Source: Flammula alnicola
Taxonomy: Eukaryota; Basidiomycota; Agaricomycetes; Agaricales; Strophariaceae
Reading direction: 5' to 3'
Length of the DNA stretch: 64,000 nucleotides
Assembly (NCBI GenBank): GCA_015499995.1
Contig: JADNRV010000113.1
Location: 1-64,000, forward strand
Both the position numbers and the translations under genes were made by a program. Under the pieces are notes generated by a model. The model was given only the letters and a program-made list of their open reading frames with translations. It was not told the origin of the DNA and ran no database searches. Every line of letters begins with the position of its first letter. Within the stretch, counting starts at the first letter, position 1. This document shows, piece after piece, positions 1 through 11,959 of the stretch.

Positions 1-4
1 TTTG

Positions 5-1149
5 ATGACGCCGACACAGTTTCAAGCATTGGCGCCATCAATAAGCAATGTTACCGCGGCGAGTCTACGTTCTGCAACACGCAAGAAGCTGCGGGCAGAA
101 CAACGCGACGAATTGGAAGCGTTCCTGTTGGTGAGTCCCACTGACCGATTGATGTGTTGTTTGACTTGCACGTCTAAACGTCATATGTAGGACTCGCCCC
201 TTGGCCGGCAAGCAAAGCTCTTGATTTGTCTCTTGTCAGTGGAGAACAAGGTGGACTCGTTCCAGTCGGCAGCACCACCGTTTCAGGTCTCTGAAGAGCT
301 CAAAGTATGTCTCTAAGACTTGACCTGTTGCTCATAGCTTAGCTGTTCATAGACCAACATCAGCAACTATGCGCTTGCTGTTCTCCTTTCTGTCAAGATC
401 AGCGCCTATAAAGGCAACATTCCTCATAATCATATCTTGGTCTGTCCTTCACCCTTCCTTGAACTTTGCATTGATCACTTTATATAGAATATTATTAGCA
501 AATATCGTTTTGATCTGCCACCTAGAATTGAGCACGACTATGCTAGTTGGGAAAAGATAAAAACCCAAGTCAGTTACGCCCTCACCCAACTTCGATCAAA
601 GATCAAGAAAATTGTATGTGACGCACCAGTGCGAGTACCCTGTTTTACTGACAGGGACCCAACGTTTCCTCTCTTCTTGAACAGATTAATCAGAGCATCA
701 TTTCCAACCAGAACATATTTGCCCTTGCCCAGCAGATCGTCAAAGATACGCCGTGTCGTCCCACCGTCCAGCTTTGCGCCCGAGTGGCAATTATGGCAAG
801 TGACATTTTCTTCTCCTGCCACTGCTCCCGTCTGACATATCTTGACAGCGCAAGGTTCACAGAGAATGTGGGGGCTCTGAGAGGTATTGGAACCTGATTG
901 ACGACCGCCTTGAGTTTATTCGCAAGACAGCAGACTCCTCCGTCTCTAAAGTCACAAAGTGGGTTATAATCTCTTAGGTTTCCTCACAATCACTTACCGA
1001 TCTGACTCATTAGGGCTTTCAATGCCATCCTCAAGGCTGACCGACAGTTATACGGAGCCGACGAGGACTATGAAATCAAGGATACTTTGCCCGATGAATT
1101 CCAACAGCGTGTAGACGACGTAGTGTCTGGGAATGTAGTTCCGGAGTGA
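5..1149 (+). CDS. Seven-exon gene of unknown function, basidiomycete-type
   Basis: I infer exons at 5-130, 191-304, 353-439, 488-613, 685-795, 849-958 and 1014-1149. They join without a frame break into 269 aa ending at TGA 1147-1149. Every junction is GT-AG except the fifth intron, which starts with GC at 796 (ATG|gcaagt). The protein is soluble, with no signal peptide or membrane segment. It opens with a helical, basic stretch (SATRKKLRAEQRDELEAFL) and later holds NYALAVLLSVKISAYKG and VQLCARVAIM. This layout resembles a family of uncharacterised proteins I associate with Agaricomycete genomes, but I know no function. The ATG at base 5 gives a full-looking product, but the window edge means an upstream exon cannot be excluded. 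Confidence 0.7.
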
Positions 1150-1675
1150 TATCAGCACACTGCTGTCACGAGCGCCACATTAGAAGTATTCTCATTTTTA
1201 TATACATACCACCAATAAATATGCACATTGTGCAAGCCTTATGCGTATCATGCGAACCAGACTCAGGAGGCTGTTGGATCCCGGTGAGATATCACCTATT
1301 AGTGTCAGATATAATTTGCTAGCAATGATGTGGAAACTGCTGTTTGTGAAAGTCTCAGCTTTCATTCAGTGCCAAACCAAATAAACTGCTGAAAAAATGC
1401 ATTAACACAACGAGCAAGCCACCAGCTATGCAACATCAAGTACATATCAGTGAGTTCATTTGTCCGACAAGTCGTGCAACACAGGGAGAGGGCAGACAAT
1501 TTGATGGGATGAGAGGCGGTTAGGTGGTATACTGAATGAGTTCAGCAGCATTGATGGTCCATTAGCACCTACAAGTGACCGAGGTTTCAAATCTCGTGAA
1601 CCGCCTATTGTATGATGTATTATCACAATCTGACTCCACAGCACAAATATCTGAGTTGAGTATGACAGACGGCAC
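1150..1675. other. Intergenic stretch, nothing recognised
   Basis: The sequence is AT-rich and follows the stop of the first gene. Only short open stretches without family resemblance are present. It probably holds the 3' UTR of the upstream gene and unique spacer before the tandem array. Confidence 0.5.
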
Positions 1676-2455
1676 ATTATTTTTTGGGTCTGGATAAGGT
1701 GTCAGAATTTATGACCCTCATAAGGGGTTACACGCGTTCAGGATCTGACCAGACACAGAGGGGGTACCTGGCTCCAAAGCACACAATCACGGGTCAACCA
1801 AGAGAGATGGCACCTTTTTATTTGGGTCTGGACAAGGTGTAGGAATTCGTGGACAACCCAAAGAATTACACGCGTTCAGGATCTGACCAGACACAGAGGG
1901 GGTACCTGCCTCAACAGCCTACAATCACGGGTCAACCAAGAGAGATGGCACCTTTTTATTTGGGTCTGGATAAGGTGTCGGAATTTATGACCATCGTAAG
2001 GGGTTACACGCGTTCAGGATCTGACCAGACACAGAGGGGGTACCTGCCTCAACAGCCTACAATCACGGGTCAACCAAGAGAGACGGCACCTTTTTATTTG
2101 GGTCTGGACAAGGTGTCGGAATTCGTGGACAACCCAAAGAATTACACGTGTTCAGGATCTGACCAGACACAGAGGGGGTACCTGCCTCAACAGCCTACAA
2201 TCACGGGTCAGCCAAGAGAGACGGCACCTTTTTATTTGGGTCTGGACAAGGTGTAGGAATTCGTGGACAACCCAAAGAATTACACGCGTTCAGGATCTGA
2301 CCAGACACAGAGGGGGTACCTGCCTCAACAGCCTACAATCACGGGACAACTAAGACAGACAGCACATCATTTTTTGGGTCTGGATGAGGTGTCGGAATAC
2401 ATAGACAACCCAAAGCATTACATGCGCTCAGGATCTAACCATACGGCAAAAAGTG
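1676..2455. repeat. Tandem array of a 138-bp unit, about 5.6 copies
   Basis: The marker GGGTCTGGA recurs at 1686, 1824, 1962, 2100, 2238 and 2376, exactly 138 bp apart each time. The inner copies are almost identical and the two outer ones more diverged, as expected when unequal exchange homogenises the middle. 138 is 46 codons, so the plus-strand frame stays open through about three units (1849-2256), with a product built on YTRSGSDQTQRGYLPQQP. Stop codons appear at 1841 and 2254, where GTC or similar reads TAG, so the array is not one long ORF. I see no splice context joining it to a gene. The best call is a non-coding minisatellite, with an open question about coding. Confidence 0.9.
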
Positions 2456-2784
2456 AGGAATTATTATGCGTGGACAATCCATGGCTCTAAACGTTCGACC
2501 CACATCGAACTGGCACCACGGTGTCCAAATTCCGGGCGTCGACTGGCTGCCAGCCTCTGTTCACATTGACTCCATGTTCCAAAAATACGTTGGCACTGTG
2601 CAGACTTCACGTGTCCCTCACGTTTTTCCCAATTGGCGGTGTACACCTGGGGTCACCATGGTCGTGCTTGGGAAAGTTGCAGTTGGCGGCGAAATGGCAT
2701 CACGCCCCGGGCCGACAAGACTGCTCGGGCATCGCGGTCGTTCAACGAACATGGAGATCAAATTTCCTTTAGAGTCCATACAGT

Positions 2785-5700
2785 TTGGCTTATGTACTAC
2801 TCCCTCTTCTGCAATTCTTCCCTCCATCCTCATGTATTCTACATCAACGGGGCTGGAAAGCACTCAACACTACCAGAGCGAAACAGCAACGTACCGTCAG
2901 CCAATCATACCCCTCGTTGATGGTCGATGTCGATTCTGCATATGCCCACTGGCACCTCCACCCTCGGTCGACGCGAGCCCGTCCCTTCCTGCAATAGATG
3001 CGCGATGTTCAATTGATGGTACGCTGTAGATGGGCGGAAAGTTGTGGAAGGTCGGAAAAGGTCAGTGGCCTGTTCCGTTGGACGCAGCGACCGTCAACTC
3101 ACCTCTGCACCTTTGTCCCAGCCTCACCATCACCCCTAATCCTAGCATTCGTTCCCTCCTCTACACCCATCCTCATGTACATCAACGGCAGGAAATCACT
3201 CAGCGCTACGACAGCAGCGTGCTCCGTGCGCCGCAACGACCACAACGACCGACACCTCCGCTCTGTTCATTATCCCAAGCCGGGTCATGACCCTTCCTCC
3301 CTGCTTACAACGCGAGCTTGAGGACTTGGGGACGATACAAGCTATCTACATGCACGGTAGGTGTCCGTTTCAGCAAGAGTTCGAGATCTAGCTCACCGAC
3401 TCGTAGATTTGCAAGCAGGATAACGACGTACCAGGCGTGCATATGTGTATCTTCGAGATCAGCACCAGGCCATCGCCCGAAGTCAGTAGCCAAGGCTTCC
3501 AGGTCCCATCGCCAATCACAGATTCGAAGGATGGCACCAGGAACAGAGCCGAAGGCCAGCTGAAGTGAACGTCTGCGAGGTAAGCACCCCGAATACGGAA
3601 TACGATGGCTTGCACTGACCTTTAGCTTTACCAGCTGACTACTACACCTCGCACCACACCCTCTGCGACTTACCCGTCGTTCAAACGCTGCTTATGACTT
3701 ATATAGCGTGCGATTGAGGGCTCGGCACAGCAGGGCGATGACGGACGGACATATGCACCCAGCATGTCCATGCACCCCCGTTCAAGCCTTTCTTAGCGGC
3801 CCTAGCCGCCAAACCCGTCAACAATTGCGCATGCAACAAATTGTGATGGGTATGGGGAAGAGCAGGCAGGGCCACATTTACGACGTAAGCATCCCAGACG
3901 TGGTACGATGGCTTTTAACGCTCAATCTTTCTTTCTTTCTCATGTTTTCCAGCAACGAAACCTTCCGCCACTTCCTCCGTAACCCAACAGTCGTTTGAAC
4001 GTTGCGTATGGCTAGTGCGGCGTGTGTTTGAAGGCTCGGCGCAGTGGGCAGGGCAGTGGCGACTGGACTTTATGGTAAGTTCTCGTTTTTACCACGAACA
4101 TGGGATTGAGGATGCTTACTCACTTCGTTCCTCAAGCCTCGCCTCATCGACGATCACAGCGCTCCTGAAGACAACTCAGCAGCATGTTCGGCACATAGCA
4201 TATGGCTGCACGTACAAGCTCATAGACATCGGCGTCATTCAGGTCTTCGTCATGCCCAGCGTGGATTTGCACGCTGGAAGCTGGGATGAGGGGTTCGCGG
4301 AATGGATAGGAACGCAGCTTATACAGGTAAGTAAGCATTAGATCGACAACGAGACCTTGACCTAACATACTTTACTTACCTATCTTGCTTTGCAGTGTTC
4401 TTGTCCAGCTCCTTTGTACCAGCATCATCCGATAAACCAGCTGCGCAACGGTCCATAACAGCGCAGAAGCGGAGGCACGTACGACCTTCATGTCATGCTC
4501 CAGCGTTGTTCTCTTCTCTTCAGCCAGGCTTTTGTTGAGGAGGAGACGATATTCAGAGCGGGATAATGGAGGCAATAAAGGAGGCACCCAGGTGTCATCA
4601 ACCCTTATGCATTCAAAGGATAGCAGTAGATATGGGAGCAAGGGCATGCAATACAGAGTCTACGCGGTAAGCCACCCCCGACACGGAATACGATGTTCAA
4701 GTACTCACTTTATTCTGCGTTTACCAGCTAACAACAATGACACCTCGCACTACTCCCTCTGCAACCTACCAACCGTTCGAACATTGGATATGATGAGTAT
4801 AGTGTGCGATTGAGGGCTCGGCGCAGCATGGAGATGACTGGATGAACTTGCAGACGTCTATGGTCTGGTAAGTGCTCGTTTTTGGTACCAGGTGAGCTTT
4901 ACTTACCCTCTTTCCTCAGGCCGCTCGACCTCATCGATGACATCAAGTTGGCGAATACAACTCAGCAAGCTCGTTCGAGGGCAGAATAAAGCAGCGCGTA
5001 CCTATCGCACAGACCCAGGCAGTCGTTTGTCTGCCATTCGTAGGCGGCTGAAGCGAGTTGCTGCGGGCTCAAAGCTGGGATGCGAGGTTCGCAGGTCCTG
5101 AAGGTATGTATGAGATATACCACGAGAACGGCATTCAGGGTACTTACGTGTCTTGCTTTGCAGTGTTCTCGTCCTCTAGTCGCCGTCTCGTCTGCTTCGT
5201 CCGAGAATCGGTGCCACAACCCTCGATAGAAGCACATCGTGGAGGCTTACGTCGTCTGCTGTCCGCTGTTCTTCTGTAGTTCAGCCCCTTTTTCGAGGTG
5301 CGGTGATGCCTTCGCGGGGTCTGCATGCTCGTAGAATGACAGACAAATGGGCAGGGATGGAGAGACGAGGATCAAGTGGCCTTTGTTCGGTTTCTCGAGG
5401 ACTGTAGGATGCGGTGGCAAGAACTTGGATTTAGAAACATTTCGATGTGAGTATCGAGCGTTACTTACCTGCATGAGACAGCTTACTGATGGCTACACAT
5501 GCTCTACTCGTAGGCATAGAACATATCGGCGCCGGGTCAACCGTGAAGGATCGAGGGATGCAGCTTCCAGGTGTGGGCGGTTTCGTGGCCTGCTCGTGGT
5601 TTGCAGGCGCTGCTGCGGTACACTGCGTCAATCGCCGGCAATGCAACGGGAGAGTTACGCGTCCATTAGAGGTCGCCTTAAAGTCCTGTACAACGGGATG

Positions 5701-5800
5701 AAGAGGAGGATCAATACTGCGGCTAAGGTGAGTATTAAATGTTACTTGCACGATAGCTTTGCTGACTGTGATAAGGTGCTCTAGATATGCGATTATGAGC
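2785..5800 (+). pseudogene. Degenerate multi-exon gene made of repeated exons (copy A)
   Basis: Several stretches of about 100-130 bp repeat here, each followed by an intron-like gap (for example GTAAGCACCCCG...CTGACCTTTAG near 3580-3626). One exon type contains GTGCGATTGAGGGCTCGGC and appears near 3705, 4020 and 4805. Another encodes residues such as FVMPSVDLHAGSWDEGFAEW (about 4245-4310). A last exon encodes YASIRGRLKVLYNGMKRR (near 5650-5725). No continuous reading frame can be built in copy A, so I call it a relic. The family is not recognised. The matching region in copy B (18.6-21.6 kb) keeps a few frames better. Confidence 0.45.
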
Positions 5801-5833
5801 GACGAGTAGGCGGCGAACGATAAACGTTGAGAC

Positions 5834-6598
5834 CTACGAGCTGAGCAAGACGACGGGCAACAGTGTTGGGTCAAGAGGCTGCGTGATGGCGGGTCATCCG
5901 ACGGCGATGGGAAGAACGCTCGGATTTTGAGGGAGAGTGGACGAGAAGGCAAGGAAAGGAGACAAGGAAGGGGGATGAGGAGACGAGGCAAAGTGCCGCT
6001 TGCTTTTATACAATTCTGACATCCCCTGTACGTCCATGTGTAGGCTAATAAAACATAATCCAGTTGTTCCAATACCTGTGTGAAGCAAGCAATATCCTTA
6101 CAGGGTCCGGGACCAACAATTCGCTGAGCGAGCAATTGATCGGCGCTTGTCCTGAGCATCCGCACCTCCGTTCGTTATCGTGTGCTCCTCTACCTTTTTC
6201 TGGCAGCTTCTATCTGTTAACGGGATACCTGTTTTACAGAATTCAACTTATTAGGAAAGAAATTCTGCGTGAATACAAGGTTTGTATTCTTTTCGAGATT
6301 CTGTCTCAAAACCGATGATATCTCAAACTCATCCTCGCCTACACTCACAGTTTCTTTGGACCTCGACCGCACTACCCGAGCCCCTAGGATTTCAGGACGG
6401 TAGTGAGGTTACCAAATCCCGTTGAATTTGCGATTAGAACGTATTCCGTGCATATGCGATAAACACCATCTTCCGGTGCAACGAAAATTCAGGCAGGCGA
6501 AACGTTCTGGCGCAACATGTTCAAGTCTGAAAGGACTCTTGATGGGGTGATATCTTGCATCTTACGTGGTTTTTTGAGGTCGCCGTTGCCAGTGAATT
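5834..6598. other. Segment present in copy A, missing from copy B
   Basis: In copy B the sequence ...AACGTTGAGATCT (about 21590) passes straight into ATTGGAATCGGAAACGGGG. In copy A the equivalent points are at 5834 and about 6595, leaving roughly 760 extra bases. I see no terminal inverted repeats or target duplication, so either an insertion in A or a deletion in B is possible. No gene is recognised inside it. Confidence 0.5.
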
Positions 6599-6649
6599 GG
6601 ATTTAGAGTCGGAAACAGTGGTCGAGGAGAAGGTCTTGCCGGTGAGTGG

Positions 6650-6922
6650 ATGTCACCGTGTACGGCGGCGTGGTACTCACTCGAGGATCGGAATAGGAAC
6701 ACTGCTAAGGAACGGCATGTGTTTGGAGAAATAGACATGGTGGTATCTGGAGTGGAATCGACATTTCGGTGTCCTGGGTGTGTTCGTGAGCACATCTTTC
6801 AACCTGGGCTCGCAAGATATCTACGTTTGCTAATACGCGAAAGACAAGGCCCTGTGCCTAAAGCGAGTCCATTCTGTAGATTCGATGAAGATACAAGCTG
6901 CTTGTTGCAGCAGAAAGAGTAG
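6650..6922 (+). CDS. Small conserved ORF downstream of NLR gene A, unknown
   Basis: A 90-codon open frame begins MSPCTAAWYSLEDRNRNTAK. A matching frame stays open in copy B (21644-21925) with a different C-terminus. Both contain a CPGC followed by VREHIF. The ORF lies tail-to-tail with the NLR gene. Retention in both copies is weak support for coding. Equally, it could be an exon of the preceding relic or simply shared 3' sequence. No function can be assigned. Confidence 0.2.
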   Translation: MSPCTAAWYSLEDRNRNTAKERHVFGEIDMVVSGVESTFRCPGCVREHIFQPGLARYLRLLIRERQGPVPKASPFCRFDEDTSCLLQQKE

Positions 6923-7088
6923 TATAAGTAACATGCATTCTGAGACTAGGTACGACTATCGCAGCATGACACGGTCAATATCAAAACGCCCTCGATTATT
7001 GTGTCATCTGTAAGATATAAAAAGTATGAGTGTATGGCAGATCCTAAAAAGTTGGAGGCCTACCAAATAAACTAATCCTGTGGTGTCG

Positions 7089-10000
7089 TCAGACTGGTTG
7101 GTAGCAGGATTGCCATGACCGTCCATGGGCAAAATTACTGAGGTCAAGTTCGGTGGCAATTATGCCAATCAAGCGCTTGGTTCTGGGACGGAAAAGTCCT
7201 GAAAGACATATATGTGGAACCCATAGCAACAGTCTAGCTTGTGGGCCCAAGATCCACCCGTCTTCCTGGATTTGGATGCAATCTCTCCAGTCACTGGTGA
7301 TGTCGGGAGCATTTTCAAAGAGGGAATGTGGTTGACACAAGGCATGGCTTGGATTAGACGAAAAGAGAATTCTTGGTATTGTCAGTGTAGCTGACCCGAT
7401 GGCGGCAGCATGAATATGCCCTTTGAGTGGTGCAGGAATAGCTTTGCTGATTTCTGCATCCCAGATGCGGATCGTGTTGTCCCCTGAGCCCGAGATGATG
7501 CACTTGCCATCTGGCGAAAACGCAATGGATGTGACCCAGTCTGTGTGCCCTTCGAAGGGCACAGCCACTACTTTGCCGCTCTCTGCATTCCAGATGCGGA
7601 TCGTCTTGTCGTACGAGCCTGAGATGATGTGCTTGCCATCTGGTGAAAATGCGACGGAGGTAACCCGGTTTGTGTGCCCTTTGAGGGGCACAGCCACTGG
7701 TTCGCCGGTCTCTGCATTCCAGATGTGGATCGTGTTGTCATACGAGCCTGAGATGATGTGCGTGCCATCTGGTGAAAATGCGATGGAGGTAACCCGGTTT
7801 GTGTGGCCTTGGAGGGGCACAGCCACCACTTTGCCAGTCTCTGCATCCCAGATGCAGATGGTGTCGTTTTCCGAGCCCGAGATGATGTGCTTGCCGTCTG
7901 GTGAAAATGCGACGGAGATGACCCCGTCTGTGTGCCCTTTGAGGGGCCCAGCCACTGCTTCGCTGGTCTCTGCATCCCAGATGCGGATCGTGTTGTCCCT
8001 TGAGCCCGAAATGATGTGCTTGCTGTCCGGTGAAAATGCAACAGAGATGACTAATTCTGTGTGCCCTTTGAGGGGCATACCTATCGCTTTGCCAGTCTCT
8101 GAATCCCAGATGCGGATTGTGTCGTCGTACGAGCCCGAGATAATGTGCTTGCCATCTGGTGAAAATGCGACGCAGGTGACTGGCAATGTGTGCCCTATGA
8201 GGGGCACAGCCACTGCTTCGCCAGTCTCTGCATCCCAGATGTGGATCATCTTGTCGTCCGAGCCCGAGATGATGCGCTTGCCATCTGGTGAAAATGCAAC
8301 GGAGGTGACCCAGTCTGTGGGCCCCTCACAGGGCACAGCCACCGCTTCCCTGGTCTCTGCATCCCAGATGCGGATCGTGTTGTCGTGCGAGCCTGAGATG
8401 ATGCGCTTGCCATCTGGTGAAAATGCGACGGAGGTGACTGACAATGTGTGCCCTTTGAGGGGTGTACCTACCGCTTCGCCAGTCTCTGCATCCCAGATGT
8501 GGATTGTGTCGTCCCATGAGCCTGAGATGATGTGCTTGCCGTCTGGTGAAAATGCGATGGAGGTGACCTCGTTTGTGTACCCTGTGAGGGGCACAGCCAC
8601 TTCTTCACCAGTCTCTGCATTCCAGATGCGGATTGTTTTGTCGTACGAGCCAGAGATGATGTGCTTGCTGTCTGGTGAAAATGCGATGGAGGTAACCCAG
8701 TTTGTGTGCCCTTTGAGGAGCATACGCACTGCTTCGCCAGTCTCTACATCCCAGATGCGGATCATCTTGTCGTGCGAGCCCGAGATGATGTGCTTGCCAT
8801 CTGGTGAAAATGCGACGGAGGTGACCCAGTGTGTGTGCCCTTTCAGGGGCACAGCCACTGCTTCACCGGTCTCTGCATCCCAGATGCGGATCGTGTTGTC
8901 GTGCGAGCCTGAAATGATTTGCTTGCCGTCTGGTGAAAATGCGACGGAGGTGACTGACCATGTGTGCCCTTTGAGGGGTGTACCTACCGCTTCGCCAGTC
9001 TCTGCATCCCAGATGCGGATCGTATTGTCGCATGAGCCTGAGATGATACGCTTGCCGTCTGGTGAAAATGCAACAGAGGTGACCTGCTTTGTGTGCGCTG
9101 TGAAGGACACAGCCACCGTTTCACCAGTCTCTGCATCCCAGATGCGGATCGTCTTGTCGTGAGAGCCCGAGATGATGCACTTGCCATCTGGTGAAAATGC
9201 AACGGAATTGACTGAGTCTGTGTGCCCCAGTAACACACTCTGGCATGTTGGCCAGGCAGTGATACCCCCAGAAGCGATGCATATAGCTTGAGGAAACTTT
9301 GCTGCAAATTTTCTGTATATAATAGAACTTTCCGGCGCAAATGGGAGCGCAGATAGATATAGGTGCGGTGTGCTTTGCAAGATCATGCCTCCAAACATGC
9401 GCACAAACTTTTGAGCATCTGTCGCAAAGTCAAGGATATCTCTGCATTGATCGCGAGCCTATATATCGCCAATCATCAATATGTAATCCAAGATGATAAA
9501 ATTGGGTCAGAGGACGCACGGTGATCCATTTCATGATAGAAGATAATGCAGGAGCAGCAATCTGAACTGATTTTATGAGACTCAAAACTTCGATCCAGAA
9601 CAGAAATTTCCGATTGAAAAATTCTCTGACTTGATTTGCGACTTCTGAATCAAATACTGTTGCTTCAACATGAGCGGTCCAATATCGACAGGAATAGGAG
9701 ACTGCAGAGGAGATTGATTGTTTGATTCGTTCAGCTAAGTCAGGGACATCTGAATTGAGCAGATAGGAGCTTTCCAAGCCACATATGTTGAAACGAAGTT
9801 CTGCCTTCATAACCTGAAGCGTAGAAAATGCAAGGTCATTCCTGTGCAATGAAGTATCGATGTAGAAGGCTTTGCTCCGTGAGCGATCTGTGAGGTAGTC
9901 GTGGAAGGAGGAATGGAGAGGTCGGATAGGAATGGAGTCGTTGGTGATACCGCTCAAAAGTGATCCCATGTGTTTCACAACGGAGCTAATGTCGTCGGCG

Positions 10001-11288
10001 TCAACGAGGCCAGAAGGGAAGTGCTTTCTTATCGTTTTTAAGCCAGACAGCGAAAGTGGCTCACGCAACGCAAGTATTTGGCCCATCACAGACCGGAAAA
10101 CCTGCATGTCGTCCTCGTCATTATCGGCGTGCATTTCCTCCAAAATGGTGTCATATAATGTGTCCAATGTCGTCACTGAACGCGTGGTCGGAGAATTAGT
10201 TAGTTTAACAAATCGTGTCTCTGGACTGGAGAATTTGCCGCTGCCTTGGATGAATTCACAAGCAACGAAAGCCCATTGAAAGAGCCCTTCCGATCGATCA
10301 ACTAATAGCTGCAGTTTGCTGTCGTCTAAAAAAAAGCCATTGACTTGAGCTAATCGCCTGGAAATGTAGGTTGAGATGTCGTGATCGGAGGAAGATTTCG
10401 GGATATCATCTATGACCTTAGATATTACATGGCTGCTGCTTCCTAACGCCTCGGATATGTCAACTAGAGGGCGCGAAGTGAGGAGGATGCGGAAGTTGGA
10501 AGGGAGCTCCCCTGCTCGGCGAGCTAGAATGGAAAGTAAATGGCTGCGAGAGTGAGCGTCACCGCTTTCATCGAGCGCCTCGACTACAAGCAAGATAGTT
10601 CCACCATTTGAAAGGCGCGCGGCAGGTTTGACCAGTAGATGCTCCCATTGCTGTATAATATCTTGCGTCGACTTGAGCCAGCTCCTCTCCCGTATCGCGT
10701 CCGCCAAATCTCGCTTGATTCCTGGATTGTGAGAAGCCAAATCGCGAGCGATAGTGCTGAATACTTTCTCGTGACGGCGCTCAGCGAGGTAGGTACGATC
10801 GAAACAAAGGCACGAGCCTAGCTCTTTGCTCTGATCGAACTTGTGAGCGATTGTGTGAGCGATGGCCGATTTGCCAGTGCCGGCAGCACCATTGAGCCAG
10901 AAGACACGCGGAACATCCGCATCAGTACTACGCGCCCAGTGTTCAATCTCTGCGAGAACATCTGTGCGGGTACCGGCGAGACATTGCTTCGCGGTGTTAT
11001 AACTAGCGCCGTGGGCAACGAGCAAGCCATTCAGCTCTAGTTCGACTACCACAAGGCAAGATGAGAAATCTATCGTGATGGATAAGACGACCATAAAACT
11101 CACGAACACCGTCAGGATCTTCGATAATAAGAATGGGTATTCTTAGCGGGAACACTTGCGGTGTAGACGACATTAAATGACTTACCACCGTTGTACTGGT
11201 GAAAATCGCCTTGAACATTTTGAATGACCGGGTTATTCATGATTAAGTCATGCGCATCGGGGAAGAATTGAGGAGCTGTCGTCGACAT
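7089..11288 (-). CDS. NACHT-WD40 NLR-like STAND protein, copy A
   Basis: Four exons (11288-11186, a 15-nt microexon 11118-11104, 11036-9520, 9458-7089) join in frame to 1334 aa. A short N-terminus (PQFFPDAHDLIMNNPVIQNV) is followed by a NACHT NTPase with Walker A GAAGTGKS and a Walker B region ILLVVEALDES. A linker with PLHSSFHDYLTD follows, as is typical of fungal NACHT proteins. The C-terminus has fourteen WD40 repeats of 43 residues built on VAFSPDGKxIISGS and TIRIWDAETGE. Fourteen repeats would form two seven-bladed propellers. Proteins of this type in fungi (HET-D, HET-E) act as nucleotide-regulated sensors in non-self recognition; a role here is inferred. The repeats are nearly identical, so gene conversion is likely. 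No signal peptide is seen, consistent with a cytosolic protein. Confidence 0.9.
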
Positions 11289-11479
11289 GGAGAGCTTAGC
11301 TGTTCGCGAATCGTATGGGTGAAATGTAGGATTTCAAGAAAATGGTCGGTCAAGATGAACAAGAATCGATCCAGGCGTGTGACGTCTGTGTGACGCTCCC
11401 GAAATTGCTGTCGGACGTGACCGTCTCTCCCTTATACTCTCCCTTATACTCTTACTCCGAACCTCTCGATCCGCTCATA

Positions 11480-11937
11480 ATGCCAACCATACTAACAACC
11501 CCCATATTCTACGTAAACTCGTCATCGCCACACATCGGCCACCTGGAGACCTATTCGCTCGCTACCAATGCCTTAAAGGCCAGGATGCCAGGATATCAAG
11601 TGATCGATTGATCATCACTAAGGAGTCTGTGAAGGAGACTACCAGGATATACAATACCTAGCTGGGCCGGACAAACATGGTGTGAAGACCTAAAAGCCTC
11701 TTCGGGCTATCTTTGGAGGAGGAGAAGTTGGGAACTGGGGTTTTGCGATATCTTCAGCGGGCGGTTCCAGGTATGTTATCCAATTTTTGCGATGGATATT
11801 GTAGAAGTGGGACTTATATATCTCCTCTTTCCAGCGCAACCTCTTCGCCAAAGATACATCTACATATCCCACTACCAGGCTGGTACTCCATAACCAACGA
11901 GGGCTTCCTCATCAACGTTCAACTCCCAAATCTCTAA
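11480..11937 (+). pseudogene. Methionyl-tRNA synthetase fragment (copy A)
   Basis: The translation MPTILTTPIFYVNSSSPHIG, continuing HL, carries the class-I HIGH signature in the setting typical of fungal mitochondrial MetRS. Further on, LAGPDKHGVKT corresponds to the GTDEHGxK motif, and GWYSITNEGF to the conserved GWYSxxDE block. These pieces lie in different frames with stops between them, and the KMSKS half and anticodon-binding domain are absent. It is therefore a truncated relic. Copy B has the same fragment, so the truncation preceded the duplication. It starts about 190 bp from the NLR start codon, divergently transcribed. Confidence 0.65.
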
Positions 11938-11959
11938 GGGCCTCTCGCTTGAAACAGAG

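Noticed and set aside
1540..1640. Possible tRNA-like stretch (TTTCAAATCTCG)
   Set aside because: No paired acceptor stem or D-arm could be matched around it.
1676..2455. CRISPR-like array
   Set aside because: The units are contiguous 138-bp copies with no spacers, in a eukaryotic context.
7423..9162. Long plus-strand open frame (579 codons) opposite the WD40 repeats of NLR A, with a similar one at 22441-24288
   Set aside because: It is the mirror of a 129-bp coding repeat: once the antisense frame lacks a stop in one unit it lacks it in all. It has no start context, splice signals or family resemblance.
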